A DNA stretch of 64,000 nucleotides from positions 2,064,416 through 2,128,415 of the forward strand of contig CM056391.1 of the NCBI GenBank assembly GCA_029718625.1, written 5' to 3'. The translations under genes and the position numbers were made by a program. The notes under the pieces were generated by a model that was not told the origin of the DNA, did not search any database, and saw nothing but the letters and a program-made list of their open reading frames with translations. This DNA comes from Synaphobranchus kaupii (taxonomy: Eukaryota > Chordata > Actinopteri > Anguilliformes > Synaphobranchidae). The stretch's first letter is position 1. Each line of letters starts with the position of its first letter. Shown piece after piece: positions 1-10,537 of this stretch.

Positions 1-150
1 AGAGAGCTGTCGGTGTGTGGCGTTCTGGTACACTGGTGTTTCTTGGGTAATCCTCCTTTATCTGTAGTCAGTAGAGCGTGACAATGCCCTCCCATTGATT
101 TAACCATTATTAATTAATACACAGAGTACAGAGTACAGCGTCGTGCAGTT

Positions 151-307
151 CAAACCAGACCTGGGTCACACAAACCAGACCTGGGTCACACAAACCAGAC
201 CTGGGTCACACAAACCAGACCTGGGTCACACAAACCAGACCTGGGTCACACAAACCAGACCTGGGTCACACAAACCAGACCGGGATCACACAAACCAGGC
301 CTGGATC
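151..307. repeat. 20-bp minisatellite (mbtps1 intron)
   Basis: There are about seven to eight head-to-tail copies of CAAACCAGACCTGGGTCACA. The first five or six are identical and the last ones carry substitutions. Confidence 0.95.
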
Positions 308-578
308 AAATTATTATTTTAAATACTTTAACCTTTTTGACAGCTGTGAAATTCCTGTAGGTTACTTTCAGTTTTAAAAGAAACCTCACCAGCAGTCAGA
401 ACATCCATGTAGTTGATTGTGTTTTATTAACTAACGTGTCTTGTTGGAAATTCTAAGGCGTTCTGCTGGTATGTGTAAAAATTGCACTACCGTCCGAAGA
501 GCTGAAGTAGAAAGGTATTCAGAAAGGTATTTGAACCCAGGCGTGCGTGTGACCACGCTGTGTGACCGCGTTCTGCAG

Positions 579-703
579 GCAGTGGTGGATGCCGGACACA
601 GGGGGCGCTAACGTGCCGGCTCTGAACGACCTGATCTCTGTGTGGGGCATGGCATTCAGCGACGGGCTGTACGAGGGAGACTTCATCATGGCCGACCACG
701 ACA
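579..703 (+). CDS. mbtps1: mbtps1 exon (first in window)
   Basis: The acceptor is TTCTGCAG before 579 and the donor is ACA|GTGAGC after 703. It encodes (R)[16 protein letters not shown] through [12 protein letters not shown] and ends one base into a Met codon completed by the next exon. Phase arithmetic fits (1 + 41 codons + 1). Confidence 0.95.
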
Positions 704-3700
704 GTGAGCCCCCCCACTTTCCCTCCCACCCCCACATTATCAGCGCCCTGTGAACAGCCATCTTTCACCCAACCAGAGAGATAATGGAATGGGGGGTTGG
801 ACGTCATCCAATCACGTGTGTGGTGGTAACAACAAATTGAGCAACGGCAATGGTGATTGGGGGAAAGCTTTTGGCTATACTCCCTAGATACCGTTAGTAT
901 AGCCAGAATGTATCCACCAATCACCATTGGCGTTGTTTTTGTTACCCCTCTAGTTGCTATGTGGAAGGTGACACTGAGCAATTGGCCTCCCGGCCTCCCC
1001 ACTTGTGTAACTTTTGGAGAAACTCTTTTTCTAAAATGCTGGCCATTTTTGGACAGTGACAGTGTTCCCTTCCAGTGCGTAGTTTTGTACTTGCAAAGAA
1101 ACAAACACACTTAATATTTTATTAGTATTACTATTATTTTCTGTGTGGGTATGCTGTAAGGGTTGCATGCATTTAAATTGAATTGAGGCTGGTATGGAAT
1201 TAGGATGCCATGTTCCCCTCTCAGTGTACTACGCCTCCGGCTGCAGCATCGCACGGTTTCCCGAGGACGGCATCGTCATCTCTCAGACCCTGAAGGATCA
1301 AGGTGATGTCCCTTACCTACGCTTTTATTCCACCTGCAGCGTACCTGGAGCACACGCACCTGGGCACTGCTACGGGTGGTGAAGGATGACGTCTGCCTAA
1401 TCTTCTGCCTTTTTCTTTTGTCCTCCCTTCTTTCTATCTGTCTTTCCCTGCTTTCTTCTCTGTTCTCTCATTTTGGTTTCACCCCCCCCCCCCCCCCCCA
1501 TTTCCCTTTTCTACTTGTCCTCCCCCAGGTCTGGAAGTGTTAAAGCAGGAGACTGCAGTGGTGGACAATGTTCCCGTGCTGGGACTGTACCAAACGCCGT
1601 CTGAAGGGGGTGGCCGGATAGCTCTCTACGGAGACTCCAACTGCATAGACGACAGTCACAGGCAGAAAGGTGAGGATATATGTTGTTATCGTATACACGC
1701 ACGTGTACATACTTCTTATAGGCATCATAGAAAGCCTTGTGCTATTTTTGCTAGTTTGAAAATATAAAGCTTCCTTCATCCTAGTAGTTAATTCAAAACG
1801 CCATATTGCTAAAACTAATATAATAATAATAATAATACTTTTTTTTCTTTTTCTAATTTTGCGAAAACTTTTGAAGATGGTATGTTTAAGACACCAATGT
1901 AATGTTTCGTGAAACTAATATAGGCTATGATATGTGTCCATTCCTATCCTAGTCTGATTACAGGGTAGCTGCATATAGATGCCTGTAAGGAGACCCATCG
2001 TGCTTGTGTAGCTCTGACTGTGATGCGTTTCCTGTTTCTCCAGTCTGATTGTGATGCGTTTCCTGTTCCTCCAGACTGTTTTTGGCTGCTGGACGCTCTG
2101 CTGCAGTTCACCGCCTACAGCATGACCCCCCCGAGCCTGAGCCACTCCAAGAGCAGAATGGTACCCCCGACGGGCACGGATCGCCCCCTACCGGAGAGAC
2201 TGGAGGGTACGCCCCCCCCCCACCCCCCCCCCCCCCCAAACCAGCGCCACACACACTGGCCTGTGTTCAGAGGCTCTGCAAATATTAGAATATACATGTC
2301 CTTGTAAACGTGTGCATCCCAGCCTAAACATGAATACAGGCCTCTACTGCTTTATTAATAATAAATAATGAGAGGTTATCGAACACCTTAAATACTCAAA
2401 AATGGATGGCTCAAAATTCTTCAGTGGAATAATACATTTGAACAATACATTAAAAACACATACAAAGTCAGAATGCATACAAAATCTGTAAAACAATTAA
2501 ATAAAAATGAATACAAAATTAATTCAGAATAAAATGTGACTTAATGGTTAAGATGATTGCCTCTTGGACCCCGTCAGAAATAATTTAATTGATCTCTAGT
2601 TGTGGTGGAATCTCAAGAATTCCTCCTCAGCTGCACGTTTGAATACCTTTCTCCTCTCTCCTCAGGTAATCACCTGTACCGGTATTCCAAGGTGCTGGAG
2701 GCGTACCTGGGAGACCCCAAGCCCCGCCCCCTCCCCGCCTGCCCTCACCTGTCCTGGGCCAAACCGCAGCCCCTCAACGAGACGGCGCCCAGGTGGGTTT
2801 ACCGGTACCGGGCAGGTGCCAATCGAAAGCCAAGAACTGTTCTGACTTGACATGAGATTTGCTTTTGGGATAGAACTTCACATTCTGCTGTGAATGGACC
2901 GTATGTAATGAAATGGTCTGACCCTGTATCTCCCCTCTGTAATAAAATGGTCTGACCCTGTATCTCCCCTCTGGTAATAAAATGGTCTGACCCTGTATCT
3001 CCCCTCTGTAATAAAATGGTCTGACCCTGTATCTCCCCTCTGTAATAAAATGGTCTGACCCTGTATCTCCCCTCTGTAATAAAATGGTCTGACCCTGTAT
3101 CTCCCCTCTGTAATAAAATGGTCCTGACCCTGTATCTCCCCTCTGTAATAAAATGGTCTGACCCTGGGTCTCTTCCCTCCTTGACTGCAGTAACCTATGG
3201 AAGCACCAGAAGCTGCTCTCTGTGGACACGGACAAGGTGACGCTGCCCAACGTGCGGGTCTACCGGCCCCAGGTGCGCCCCCTGTCGCCCGGGGAAAGTG
3301 GGGCGTGGGACATCCCTGGAGGTGAGTGCCGGACGCACAAGTGTTTTAATAACAAAAGCTCAGAATGCGTCACCGCCTGTCTTTCTGGTGGTTACTGATC
3401 CTACTAAAGCTGTTTTTTGTTCCCCATGAACGCAAATTAGCATTCTTTGCAATTTGAGGCCTTGCTTTTGAGGCCTTGCTGAGTTGTAGATGTGGTGCAC
3501 CTTTTATAAATCGGCTCGTTTTGATTTGGTTTCATAAATCTGTTTTGTTTTTCCACACGTTCCTGGATGTGTGACCTCTGACCTTTTAAGCCTGCGGTGT
3601 GTGTTTCTCAGGTATCATGCCGGGGCGCTACAACCAGGACGTGGGTCAGGACCATCCCGGTGTTCGCCTTCCTGGGCGCCATGGTGGTGTTGGCCTTTTT

Positions 3701-3819
3701 CATGGTGCAGCTGACCAAGGTGCGGAGCAAGCCCAAGAGGAGGAAAACTTAAGGTCAAACGGCCGCTCTTCCTGCAGCAACCTCAGCAGACCAGCACGGG
3801 CAAGACTCCCTCCGTCTGA
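579..3819 (+). CDS. mbtps1: mbtps1 C-terminal part (seven spliced exons, gene continues upstream)
   Basis: Membrane-bound transcription factor site-1 protease (S1P, SKI-1) is a Golgi subtilisin-like serine protease that makes the first luminal cut in SREBPs and ATF6. Seven exons (579-703, 1225-1302, 1529-1669, 2075-2206, 2666-2792, 3191-3321, 3612-3819) have AG/GT borders and compatible phases. They encode about the last 313 of roughly 1050 residues. Recognisable segments are [73 protein letters not shown] and [20 protein letters not shown], followed by a hydrophobic transmembrane stretch and a basic cytosolic tail. The catalytic Asp/His/Ser domain lies outside the window. The last exon as given contains two single-base insertions (see findings). 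Identity is very secure; whether the frameshifts are real is not. Confidence 0.96.
1225..1302 (+). CDS. mbtps1: mbtps1 exon
   Basis: The acceptor is CTCTCAG before 1225 and the donor is CAAG|GTGATG after 1302. It encodes (M)[19 protein letters not shown] followed by QTLKDQ, matching the S1P family without gaps. Length is 2 + 25 codons + 1. Confidence 0.95.
1529..1669 (+). CDS. mbtps1: mbtps1 exon
   Basis: It is bounded by CCCCCAG and AAAG|GTGAGG. It encodes [20 protein letters not shown] and then [20 protein letters not shown], a strongly conserved S1P block. About 30 bp upstream of the exon the intron carries an 18-base poly-C run. Confidence 0.96.
2075..2206 (+). CDS. mbtps1: mbtps1 exon
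   Basis: It is bounded by CTCCAG and GGAGG|GTACGC. It encodes (D)[20 protein letters not shown] and the variable Pro/Ser-rich linker to PERLEG. The donor is a non-optimal GTACGC followed directly by about 28 mostly C bases. Confidence 0.94.
2666..2792 (+). CDS. mbtps1: mbtps1 exon
   Basis: It is bounded by CCTCAG and CCCAG|GTGGGT. It encodes (G)[18 protein letters not shown] then [20 protein letters not shown]. Length is 2 + 41 codons + 2, which joins in phase with the next exon. Confidence 0.96.
2906..3166. repeat. 34-bp minisatellite in the last-but-one mbtps1 intron
   Basis: There are about eight near-identical copies of a 34-bp unit containing TAATAAAATGGTCTGACCC and TGTATCTCCCCTCTG. 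The array ends just upstream of the branch-point region of exon 3191-3321. Each unit holds an AATAAA hexamer. Confidence 0.93.
3191..3321 (+). CDS. mbtps1: mbtps1 exon
   Basis: It is bounded by GACTGCAG and TGGAG|GTGAGT. It encodes (S)[16 protein letters not shown], then [19 protein letters not shown], the membrane-proximal luminal region. A 34-bp minisatellite ends about 25 bp upstream of this exon. Confidence 0.95.
3612..3819 (+). CDS. mbtps1: mbtps1 terminal exon: transmembrane anchor and basic tail, two apparent +1 insertions
   Basis: The acceptor is TTTCTCAG before 3612. The exon starts [13 protein letters not shown] in the incoming frame, then the homologous sequence continues one frame on ([15 protein letters not shown], a hydrophobic transmembrane stretch, then a KRRK basic run). 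After AAAACTT near 3750 it moves one further frame to [10 protein letters not shown]... and ends PSV plus stop (3817-3819), the ending I know from this family. Homology therefore implies one extra base near 3645-3649 and one near 3749-3752. Read literally, the frame ends just past 3819 (TGA at 3824-3826) with no membrane segment. Two extra bases in a strongly conserved exon suggest sequencing or assembly indels, but loss of function cannot be excluded. Confidence 0.9.
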
Positions 3820-4790
3820 CCTCTGACCCTTGACCCCTGGCCCTCAGAGAGCTTGCTGGCCAATAGGGACGACTCATCTCTCTGACGGGTTTTTAATTTT
3901 GTTATTTCCCTCCTACCGGACTACAACCAGGACAAAACGCCGTCCGGGAGCCATGATGAATTTTCCCTGGGTGGTAACGGGCGGGGGCGGGGCTAAAGCA
4001 ATGTTGGAATACTTATGGGGAGACGGACTTTTGAAGCCAGGAGGAAAATCCACATGACTTTCTTCTCCCCCGGCTGTTCTCATTCCACAGACCAATCGTA
4101 CCTGCAGCGTAGGTGTGGGTGGGAACATCCTGCTTCTCCTCTTTTTTTGTATTTATTGTTTTTTGCGCATTTACCGAATGACCCACATTCCCCTTCGGAC
4201 TCTGAGTTAATGGGGGGGGGGGGGGGGGGAGAGCTCGACCAATCAGATTGGACAGAACGTTCAGATTTTAGCAACGTGCATTTGGGAAAAAAAATTTCTA
4301 TTTGTGCTTTTTATTTTTTATTTGACTTTTCCGTTTTCTTTTTTGTTTAATTTTCCTTTATTTTCATTTTTGTACATCCAGGCAACCTTATCTCCTGTTC
4401 AGAGGGGGTTTTTAATTCAGTAGCCTCCATCCTTGGTGAAGTGTAAATATGCACCTTGATTTCACCGTTGTTGGTGGAGTAAGGTTGGATCCTTTTCAAA
4501 TATATCTCATCCATTATGAAGCTGAACCCTTGTGTGCCTCCGGCTTTCTTCTTTGTCTTCCTTGTGTGTTGTCATAATGGATTGTATTTCTATCGCTCTC
4601 GTTATCTCTGAGTGTTATACTGTGTGACTGGGAGGGAGGGGGGCGGGGGCCGGGGCGGGTATTTCCCTTCCGCCCCTCCGGTGTGAAACTGCCCCCTGGG
4701 GGGGTTGTTCCTGGCAGCCAGGTGCACTACAGGCACCGCAAACGAGCACAGTTCTATATTAATGCTTCCTTACCAATGCATACATTTGGC
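3820..4790 (+). other. mbtps1: mbtps1 3' UTR and downstream sequence
   Basis: This is non-coding sequence after the mbtps1 stop. It holds a poly-G run of about 19 bases (4211-4229), T-rich stretches near 4290-4370 and a G-rich segment near 4629-4660. I saw no canonical AATAAA here, so the polyadenylation site is unassigned. Confidence 0.5.
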
Positions 4791-4797
4791 CTGTAGT

Positions 4798-4985
4798 CAG
4801 GGTATGGAATTAACTTCTTTTTACTTGTGGTTTGTGGATTCAAAAAATCGCCAGCCATCTAAAATATTTTACCAGCCACATTACCTTTTACAATATAACA
4901 CAACCTGGTTTGCTACCTGCCAAAGTGGCTGGTAGAGTAAAAATTTTGCCAGCATTTGGCTGGTGGCTGGTGTTAAATTCACACC
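4798..4985. repeat. Dispersed repeat copy A (also at 37737-37940)
   Basis: The core CCACATTACCTTTTACAATA and the flanking CGCCAGCC, AAAGTGGCTG and TTGGCTGGTGGC(T/G)GG words recur at 37737-37940 in the same order and strand. This is an interspersed repeat of unknown class with no coding potential. Confidence 0.8.
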
Positions 4986-5002
4986 CTGCCTGTAGTTGCC
5001 TG

Positions 5003-5079
5003 ATCTGGTAACAGGTGATCATACAGGTATAGTTGTGGTGATATCTGGTAACAGGTGATCATACAGGTATAGTTGTGGT
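5003..5079. repeat. 40-bp tandem duplication
   Basis: Two adjacent copies of a unit containing ATCTGGTAACAGGTGATCAT and ACAGGTATAGTTGTGGT lie 40 bp apart with few differences. Confidence 0.9.
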
Positions 5080-5402
5080 CTATGAGGTGAGAGGAACAGA
5101 ACCTGTCCAGGTGAGTTGTGATGGAGGTAGAGCCTGGGTTTTCAACAGGGGGGTCCCTGGATCCCAGCAGCAGGGTCCCTGAACGTTCTGTAGGGGGTCC
5201 CTGGCCAGACTTTATATGAAATTACTATATATAGATTTGGGGAAAATATTTCTAAACATAAAACATTTTTTTAAATGTAACCCTTTTTATCTTATGATGG
5301 GGGGTGGGGGGGAGTGGTGCCTGGGTGCCTTTGAGCCTGCCTGTGATAGGCCCCTGAGACAGAGGCATGTACCTGTGCAGCCTGGACAACAAACGGTCTC
5401 AT

Positions 5403-5776
5403 ACAGGTGTGTGTGTGCAGTGCGTTCAGGTTAGAGCGACAGACCGGAGCACAGGTAAGCTGTACAGGTGTGTATGTGCAGTGAGTTCCGGTTAGAGCGA
5501 CAGACCGGAGCACAGGTAAGCTGTACAGGTGTGTATGTGCAGTGTGTTCAGGTTAGAGCGACAGACCGGAGCACAGGTAAGCTGTACAGGTGTGTATGTG
5601 CAGTGCGTTCTGGTTAGAGCGACAGACCGGAGCACAGGTAAGCTGTACAGGTGTGTATGTGCAGTGAGTTCCGGTTAGAGCGACAGACCGGAGCACAGGT
5701 AAGCTGTACAGGTGTGTATGTGCAGTGCGTTCAGGTTAGAGCGACAGACCGGAGCACAGGTAAGCTGTACAGGTGT
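5403..5776. repeat. 61-bp minisatellite downstream of mbtps1
   Basis: There are about six copies of a 61-bp unit (TACAGGTGTGTATGTGCAGT ... GAGCACAGGTAAGCTG). Most differences are at a few fixed positions (GTGCGTTCAGG, GTGAGTTCCGG, GTGTGTTCAGG). Every full unit contains CACAG|GTAAG, a near-ideal vertebrate 5' splice site. Confidence 0.95.
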
Positions 5777-7809
5777 GTTTGCTTGTGGATCAGCAGGTAA
5801 GGCCGCTAACCCTGAGGCGGGTTACCCAAGATCTATGGTGAGCATGTGGTGTTCATCTCACAGCTGAAGGCGGTTGTCAGAGGACGTTAACTTGTGACAT
5901 CACTTGTGCCCGTTTCAGGGTATCTTATTCTTTGAATTCTTGTTTCTATAACTAGCCTGTATTAGAGGGCATAGCAGCTGTAAAAGATTAACAGAGAACA
6001 GGCTACCGGAATGGTGATCTACTGATTAGGTTGACACTTTTGCTGTTATACTGTGGAAGACCTTCTAGAAAGTAGAAGTCTAAATTTGCATCCGTTCCGT
6101 TTCAGTTGTGAATTCAAGTGCAATTCATAAACTGAAAATAGCCTCATCATGAACATAATGGCCACTTTATTCAAGTCAGGAATTGAATTCCAGTTCATTT
6201 CCTGACTTGAACTAATTAAAAGGGAATTGATTGCAATCCTGGTCATAGTTGAATGAGGCATCATGACGCCAAAAATTAGTGGAACTACAACATGATACCC
6301 TAGACTCACTTATTTGGGCCGGTCATTGTGCTTTGTGAAGATCAAAACTTTTTTCTTGGTTCCGCCAAGTCAAATCAAGTCCGAATTTATTTATATGGTA
6401 CATTTCATACACAATGAAACTCAATCTGCTTCACATTAAAATCAATGGCACAGAAAATGTGCATTACATGCATGAAAAGACAAACCCTTACATACTAAGG
6501 CCCTCCCTGGCCCATCAGCTGACCACACAAACAAATATTCATGCACAGACACACAAACATGAGCACTAACCAAAAGCCTTAGAGATGAGGAAGGTTTTCA
6601 AACCAGTCTGTGATTGACAGGTAATTGTAGCTCCGCCCACAGTCAGTGTCACGATGCCTCAGTCTTGTCATTTGTAGACAAGACATTTTAGTGCTCCAGG
6701 TGCATTCTGAAGACTGACTTAAATTGTGTGGGTCGAGTGTCTCATTGCATTACTTGCGTCCTCAATTTTATTACCATGTCCAAAAATTGTATTTTGTGCT
6801 TGTAGCCAGCCTTAGTGAATTTATTGATGGTGCAATTCAGAGGTTGTGTCAGTGTAACATTGTTTCACAATGCTGTCTCTTGATAAAATCGGATCAGACG
6901 AGAGGCGTAACAGAAGTACTTGCTGACTGGCACACATCCTAGCCAGAATCAGCGGGGATGAGGTTTTGTTCGGTTTGGTATGATGATTTTCACCAAGAAA
7001 TACTTCTTTTCGGACCCCAAATGTCTCTGGGGGTATTTATGCTAGTATTTGCCTTTTGTGTTGAACATTTTCTTCTGCTATGAGCTGTCAAAGTGGAGTA
7101 GCTCTTCATGTGTGTGCTTATCACATATCCAGGTTCACTGCCTCCGGTTCAGATATTTGGGCTCTGAAAATATTACATTTCCTGAAAAATAGGAGAGACT
7201 GGCATCAAATATCAGTTGACTAAAAAAACCATGGTCCTTTTGTGTGTGGATATGTTCGTGGAAAGTGAGAATCGTTATCAGACTATATTTCCCTGCAGCC
7301 CTGGTTTATCTGGTTATTGGCATGAGACAGACCACGAAACAGGAAGTGGATCTGAGTCCTGTTTACTTTTTGTTTTATGGCCATAGTGGCCATCTTATAA
7401 TTGATAACTGGATAAAACACCTTTCTCTCCATACCCCTTAAAGGAATGCCAATACGTTCGCATCGGAATGTATAAAAATGCCTTATCTTCACCTGGAAGG
7501 TGATGATTGGGCTGCCTTCTGTGCACATGACTTTAAATGCAATAAAATTTTGTGTGTGACAAAATGTACCATTTTAATACAATTTGAAGACGATCGTTTT
7601 TTAGAATCTAATTGCAAATGGTGATCAACTCCATTAAATATTGAAAGTATATCCTATTCTTTGGTAGAGAAGAGGGGCAGGATATTGTACACATTAGTGT
7701 ATGAAATTAATATAATGTATGTGTTTATGTATGAATGGACCATGCCAGTTGGGCTCACGTGTTTGTACTGAGTTATGCCTTTACTAACACAGTGTATGTT
7801 GTGGGCTTG
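5777..7809. other. Intergenic DNA with repeat relics
   Basis: I recognise no gene here. Within it, 6365-6560 reads, in reverse complement, like the 3' tail of a fish LINE that also occurs at 38125-38215. The remainder is AT-rich and unassigned. Confidence 0.5.
6365..6560 (-). repeat. LINE 3'-tail fragment (reverse orientation)
   Basis: GTCAAATCAAGTCCGAATTT-ATTTATATGGTACATTTCATACACAA is the reverse complement of the tail at 38125-38215 (GTATGAATATGTGCTATACA AATAAACTTGACTTGAC). This tail type is common at non-LTR retrotransposon 3' ends in fish. Confidence 0.6.
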
Positions 7810-7992
7810 GATTAGAGCTGATTAATGCTATCCACATGTGCCTCTTTCAGGGTGTCCAATCAGAGCTGATCTCTCATTAGTGCCATCCACGCATGCCTCT
7901 TTCAGGGTATCCAATCAGATCTGATCTCTCATCAGTGATATGCACGGGTGCCTCTTTCAGGATATCCAATCAGAGCAGATCTCTCATCAGTG
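7810..7992. repeat. 57-bp minisatellite, left part
   Basis: There are about three units of 57 bp built on GCCTCTTTCAGGGTATCCAA and TCAGAGCTGATCTCTCATCA. The array is broken at 7993 by an inserted element and resumes at 10333. Confidence 0.85.
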
Positions 7993-10332
7993 CTAATGCT
8001 GCATTTGGTCCGTCCTCGTCAACTCATAATGTCGGAAAAATATCATGTGACCAAGTTGTATATACTGGGTGCTTCTGGAGCCCCATGATTTTTAAAAATG
8101 TTTGCATTAAACTTCTACCTACCCTCAGTTTTTTCCACTTCCTAATTGGACCACTCATACAAAATTTGGTTGAAATCAATTATTGTCTAGGGGGTCCACG
8201 AGGCAGCTATATTTATGCAATGCAATGAGTTACTCTGAAAAATAATAGCTCCTGTATAATCATTCTGCATATTTTCCCTATTTAAGGTTACGTTGAATCA
8301 TTTCACTGTTCATATCCACAAAATTAAGCATGAAGCAGCTATTTGATAGATATTGACATAATTAAAAAAAATAGCTGCCTTATGTTTTATTAAATACATT
8401 GGAGCTTATATATTGTAAATTGGCTACCATTTCTATATTTGAGTCATAGAAACGTAACAAAAAATAGATTTACCTGACTCTTTAAAATTTTGAGAGAACC
8501 AGTAACATGTATTAAAGCACTTCAGTAATGAATGAATTGAAAATCCACCCTTTGAATCGAAGTACCTGGTATTGCAGTAGTTCAGTTCATATGAAAAGTG
8601 CCAAATTTCACAACACGCCGAGTCTCATGCTAATTGTCATTTGTAGATTTCCGCTTGCGCAGGTTTGACGTTTGTTTTCTGTCTTGTAACACATTTTGAT
8701 AATGTTCTTCAGTTTTGGCTGCTGCAAGAAAGTCCAAACTCTGTTTTACTCCACGCTCAGCACAATCATTTACCACATTCATGGAATCAACATTAACAAC
8801 AGAAGCTTGGTATGCAGCAGAGTTTGACCAGCCTCCAACATCCTCTGCAAGAAACTCATGGTCTATCTCTAGAATTTGAAGCGTGAACCAAGAATCTTGG
8901 CTGACTAAATCAGCAAGCGTAGTGGACCGATTGATGCCTGTAGGGAACATGGGCTTCCCAAACCCAGTGCCAAAACGGTCACATGGCATGTATATAACCT
9001 CTGGAGGTTTAACAGTCGTCAGTCTTATCAGCTAGTGCCCGTTTCTCCTCTTGTGGTGCTTTTGTTACTGAAGAGTGCGAGAGGTACCATCTCTGCAGCG
9101 AGGTTCCCAGAGATGGCGTTGAAACGCTCTGACTGCACTTCTGGAAACCTCAGGATTCACAGCTTCATACTTTAGCAGAGTGTGATGCAGCTTCAAGTCA
9201 TTCCAAGGTGCATCGACAGCAGAATTACATGTAATCCACCAGGAGCTGTAGACAACGGTAGAAAAAGTCACAAAGTCCTTCACTTTTGGCAGCTGGTGTT
9301 TCGTTGTAATTGTTCCTGGGGGGAGTTGGTTAATTGCAGCTTCTAACAGACAAATCTTGATGGAATACAACAGCTTTGCCATCCATCTGGCTTTGTGTCT
9401 TTACCACCCAAAAACAGCTCTACAAACTCATGATAATCATCTCTGTGAAGATCTAACTGCAGGCTTAAGGTATTCAGCACACTAGCTCTCCATCCTTCCA
9501 TCATCTTATTGGTGTCTTCACTGAAGTGGGAAAGATCCAACTGGGTAACTGGCCAGTCACTCTTGTATGGCAGTTGCTCAAAGTTCTTGTGAAATCGCGA
9601 GAAAAGGGTAACATCTGGCGACTTGGAAACTTCCATCTGCAAGTCGTTGAACGCATGAGTGAGTATGACCTCACCCACATGATGACGACATCCTGACCAC
9701 AGGACTGCACGTTGACGCTGTTGCTTGCTGTGGTATCAAACACCAGGTTCCTATCCTATTCGAATAGCTGCCGTATGCACATAGTAGAGGACATAGCCCT
9801 CCAACTTTGGGCTACCGGTGGACCCCCTAAACAACTTACGATTTAATTTAAATTTCAAAGAGGTTATTATTTTCACTAATGTAACATTTTAAGACTAGGT
9901 AGAAGTTAATTGCTTACTATGAGGGCTCCAGAAGCACCCTAGCCACGTTCGGGTAGTCATCGGCAACTGGTAAGTTTATCACTTGAATGATACGTAAGCT
10001 GGGCCATTGAGATCGCCAACTGCAAGACGTAAATAATGGCGGGCATGAACTCTGCTGTTTCTTGACATTAGTGGCATACACAAAGTACATTATCATGAAA
10101 GTTATATGGATATACAGTATTTACCATTAACCTGGTAGGCTGGTATATTGTTTGCCAGTTATCCACCAAGTGTTGACAGCCGTGATGGGTTAGAACTGAT
10201 AAACTGATATCCGGGAACTTGCCTGAGTTTACCGTATTTATGACTGCCGGCTGTTCGAATGCAACTTCCTGATGGTAATCTCAGAAATTTCCATCTTTAC
10301 GAGTTGACGAGAACCGGCCGAATGACCATTAG
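7993..10332 (-). mobile_element. 2.3-kb TIR DNA transposon carrying a broken orphan ORF
   Basis: The left end (from 7993: CTAATGCTGCATTTGGTCCG, then TCCTCGTCAACTC) matches the reverse complement of the right end (CTAATGGTCATTCGGCCGGT, then TCTCGTCAACTC, ending 10332), a TIR of about 48 bp. Further inverted matches lie inside: GGGTGCTTCTGGAGCCC (8067-8084 against 9923-9939) and TAGGGGGTCCAC (8186-8199 against 9819-9832). The right arm is about 300 bp longer than the left. The same minisatellite flanks both sides, which defines the insertion. The flanking 8-mers (catcagtg, actaagtg) match at five of eight bases, so the target duplication is uncertain. A degraded minus-strand ORF lies inside. 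Superfamily not assigned. Confidence 0.8.
8630..9743 (-). pseudogene. Broken ORF of an uncharacterised multicopy animal protein family; possible transposase
   Basis: Three overlapping minus-strand frames read as one protein once frameshifts are allowed. They give, in order, FDTTASN (about 9740), CRHHVGEVILTHAFN (about 9690), SKSPDVTLFSRF, MAKLLYSIKICLLEAAINQL (9382), RHLW, AAEMVPLALFSNK, KPPEVIYMPCDRFG, EFLAEDVGGW, VVNDCAERGVK and QDRKQTSNLRKRK, with a stop near 8630. From memory these words fit a large family of uncharacterised proteins in Hydra, other invertebrates and fish. At least three frameshifts and a deletion between FDTTASN and CRHH make it non-functional. The order Asp (FDTT), CRHH, Glu (NDxAERG) resembles an RNase H-fold hAT/P-type transposase, which is inference. 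It lies inside a TIR element, which fits a transposase role. Confidence 0.72.
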
Positions 10333-10537
10333 ACTAAGTGCCTGTTTCATGGTATCCAATCACAGCTGATCTCTGATCCATGCTGTGCGTGTGTGCGCCT
10401 GTTTCAGGGTATCCAATCACAGCTGATCTTTGATCCATGCTGTGCGTGTGTGCCTGATTCAGGGTATCCAATCAGAGCCGAGCAGTGCTATGCATGTCTT
10501 CTTATTTCGGGTTATCCAATCAGAGCTGAGCAGAGGT
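10333..10537. repeat. 57-bp minisatellite, right part
   Basis: About three to four diverged units of the 7810-7992 array (GTTTCAGGGTATCCAATCAC, AGCTGATCT) resume here after the inserted transposon. Confidence 0.82.

Noticed and set aside
151..307. Regular repeats that might suggest a CRISPR array
   Set aside because: Units are directly tandem with no unique spacers, and the genome is vertebrate. The same holds for the arrays at 2906, 5403, 15333 and 30658.
487..1110. 207-residue minus-strand ORF over the first mbtps1 exon
   Set aside because: It overlaps a clear + strand exon and has no recognisable domain.
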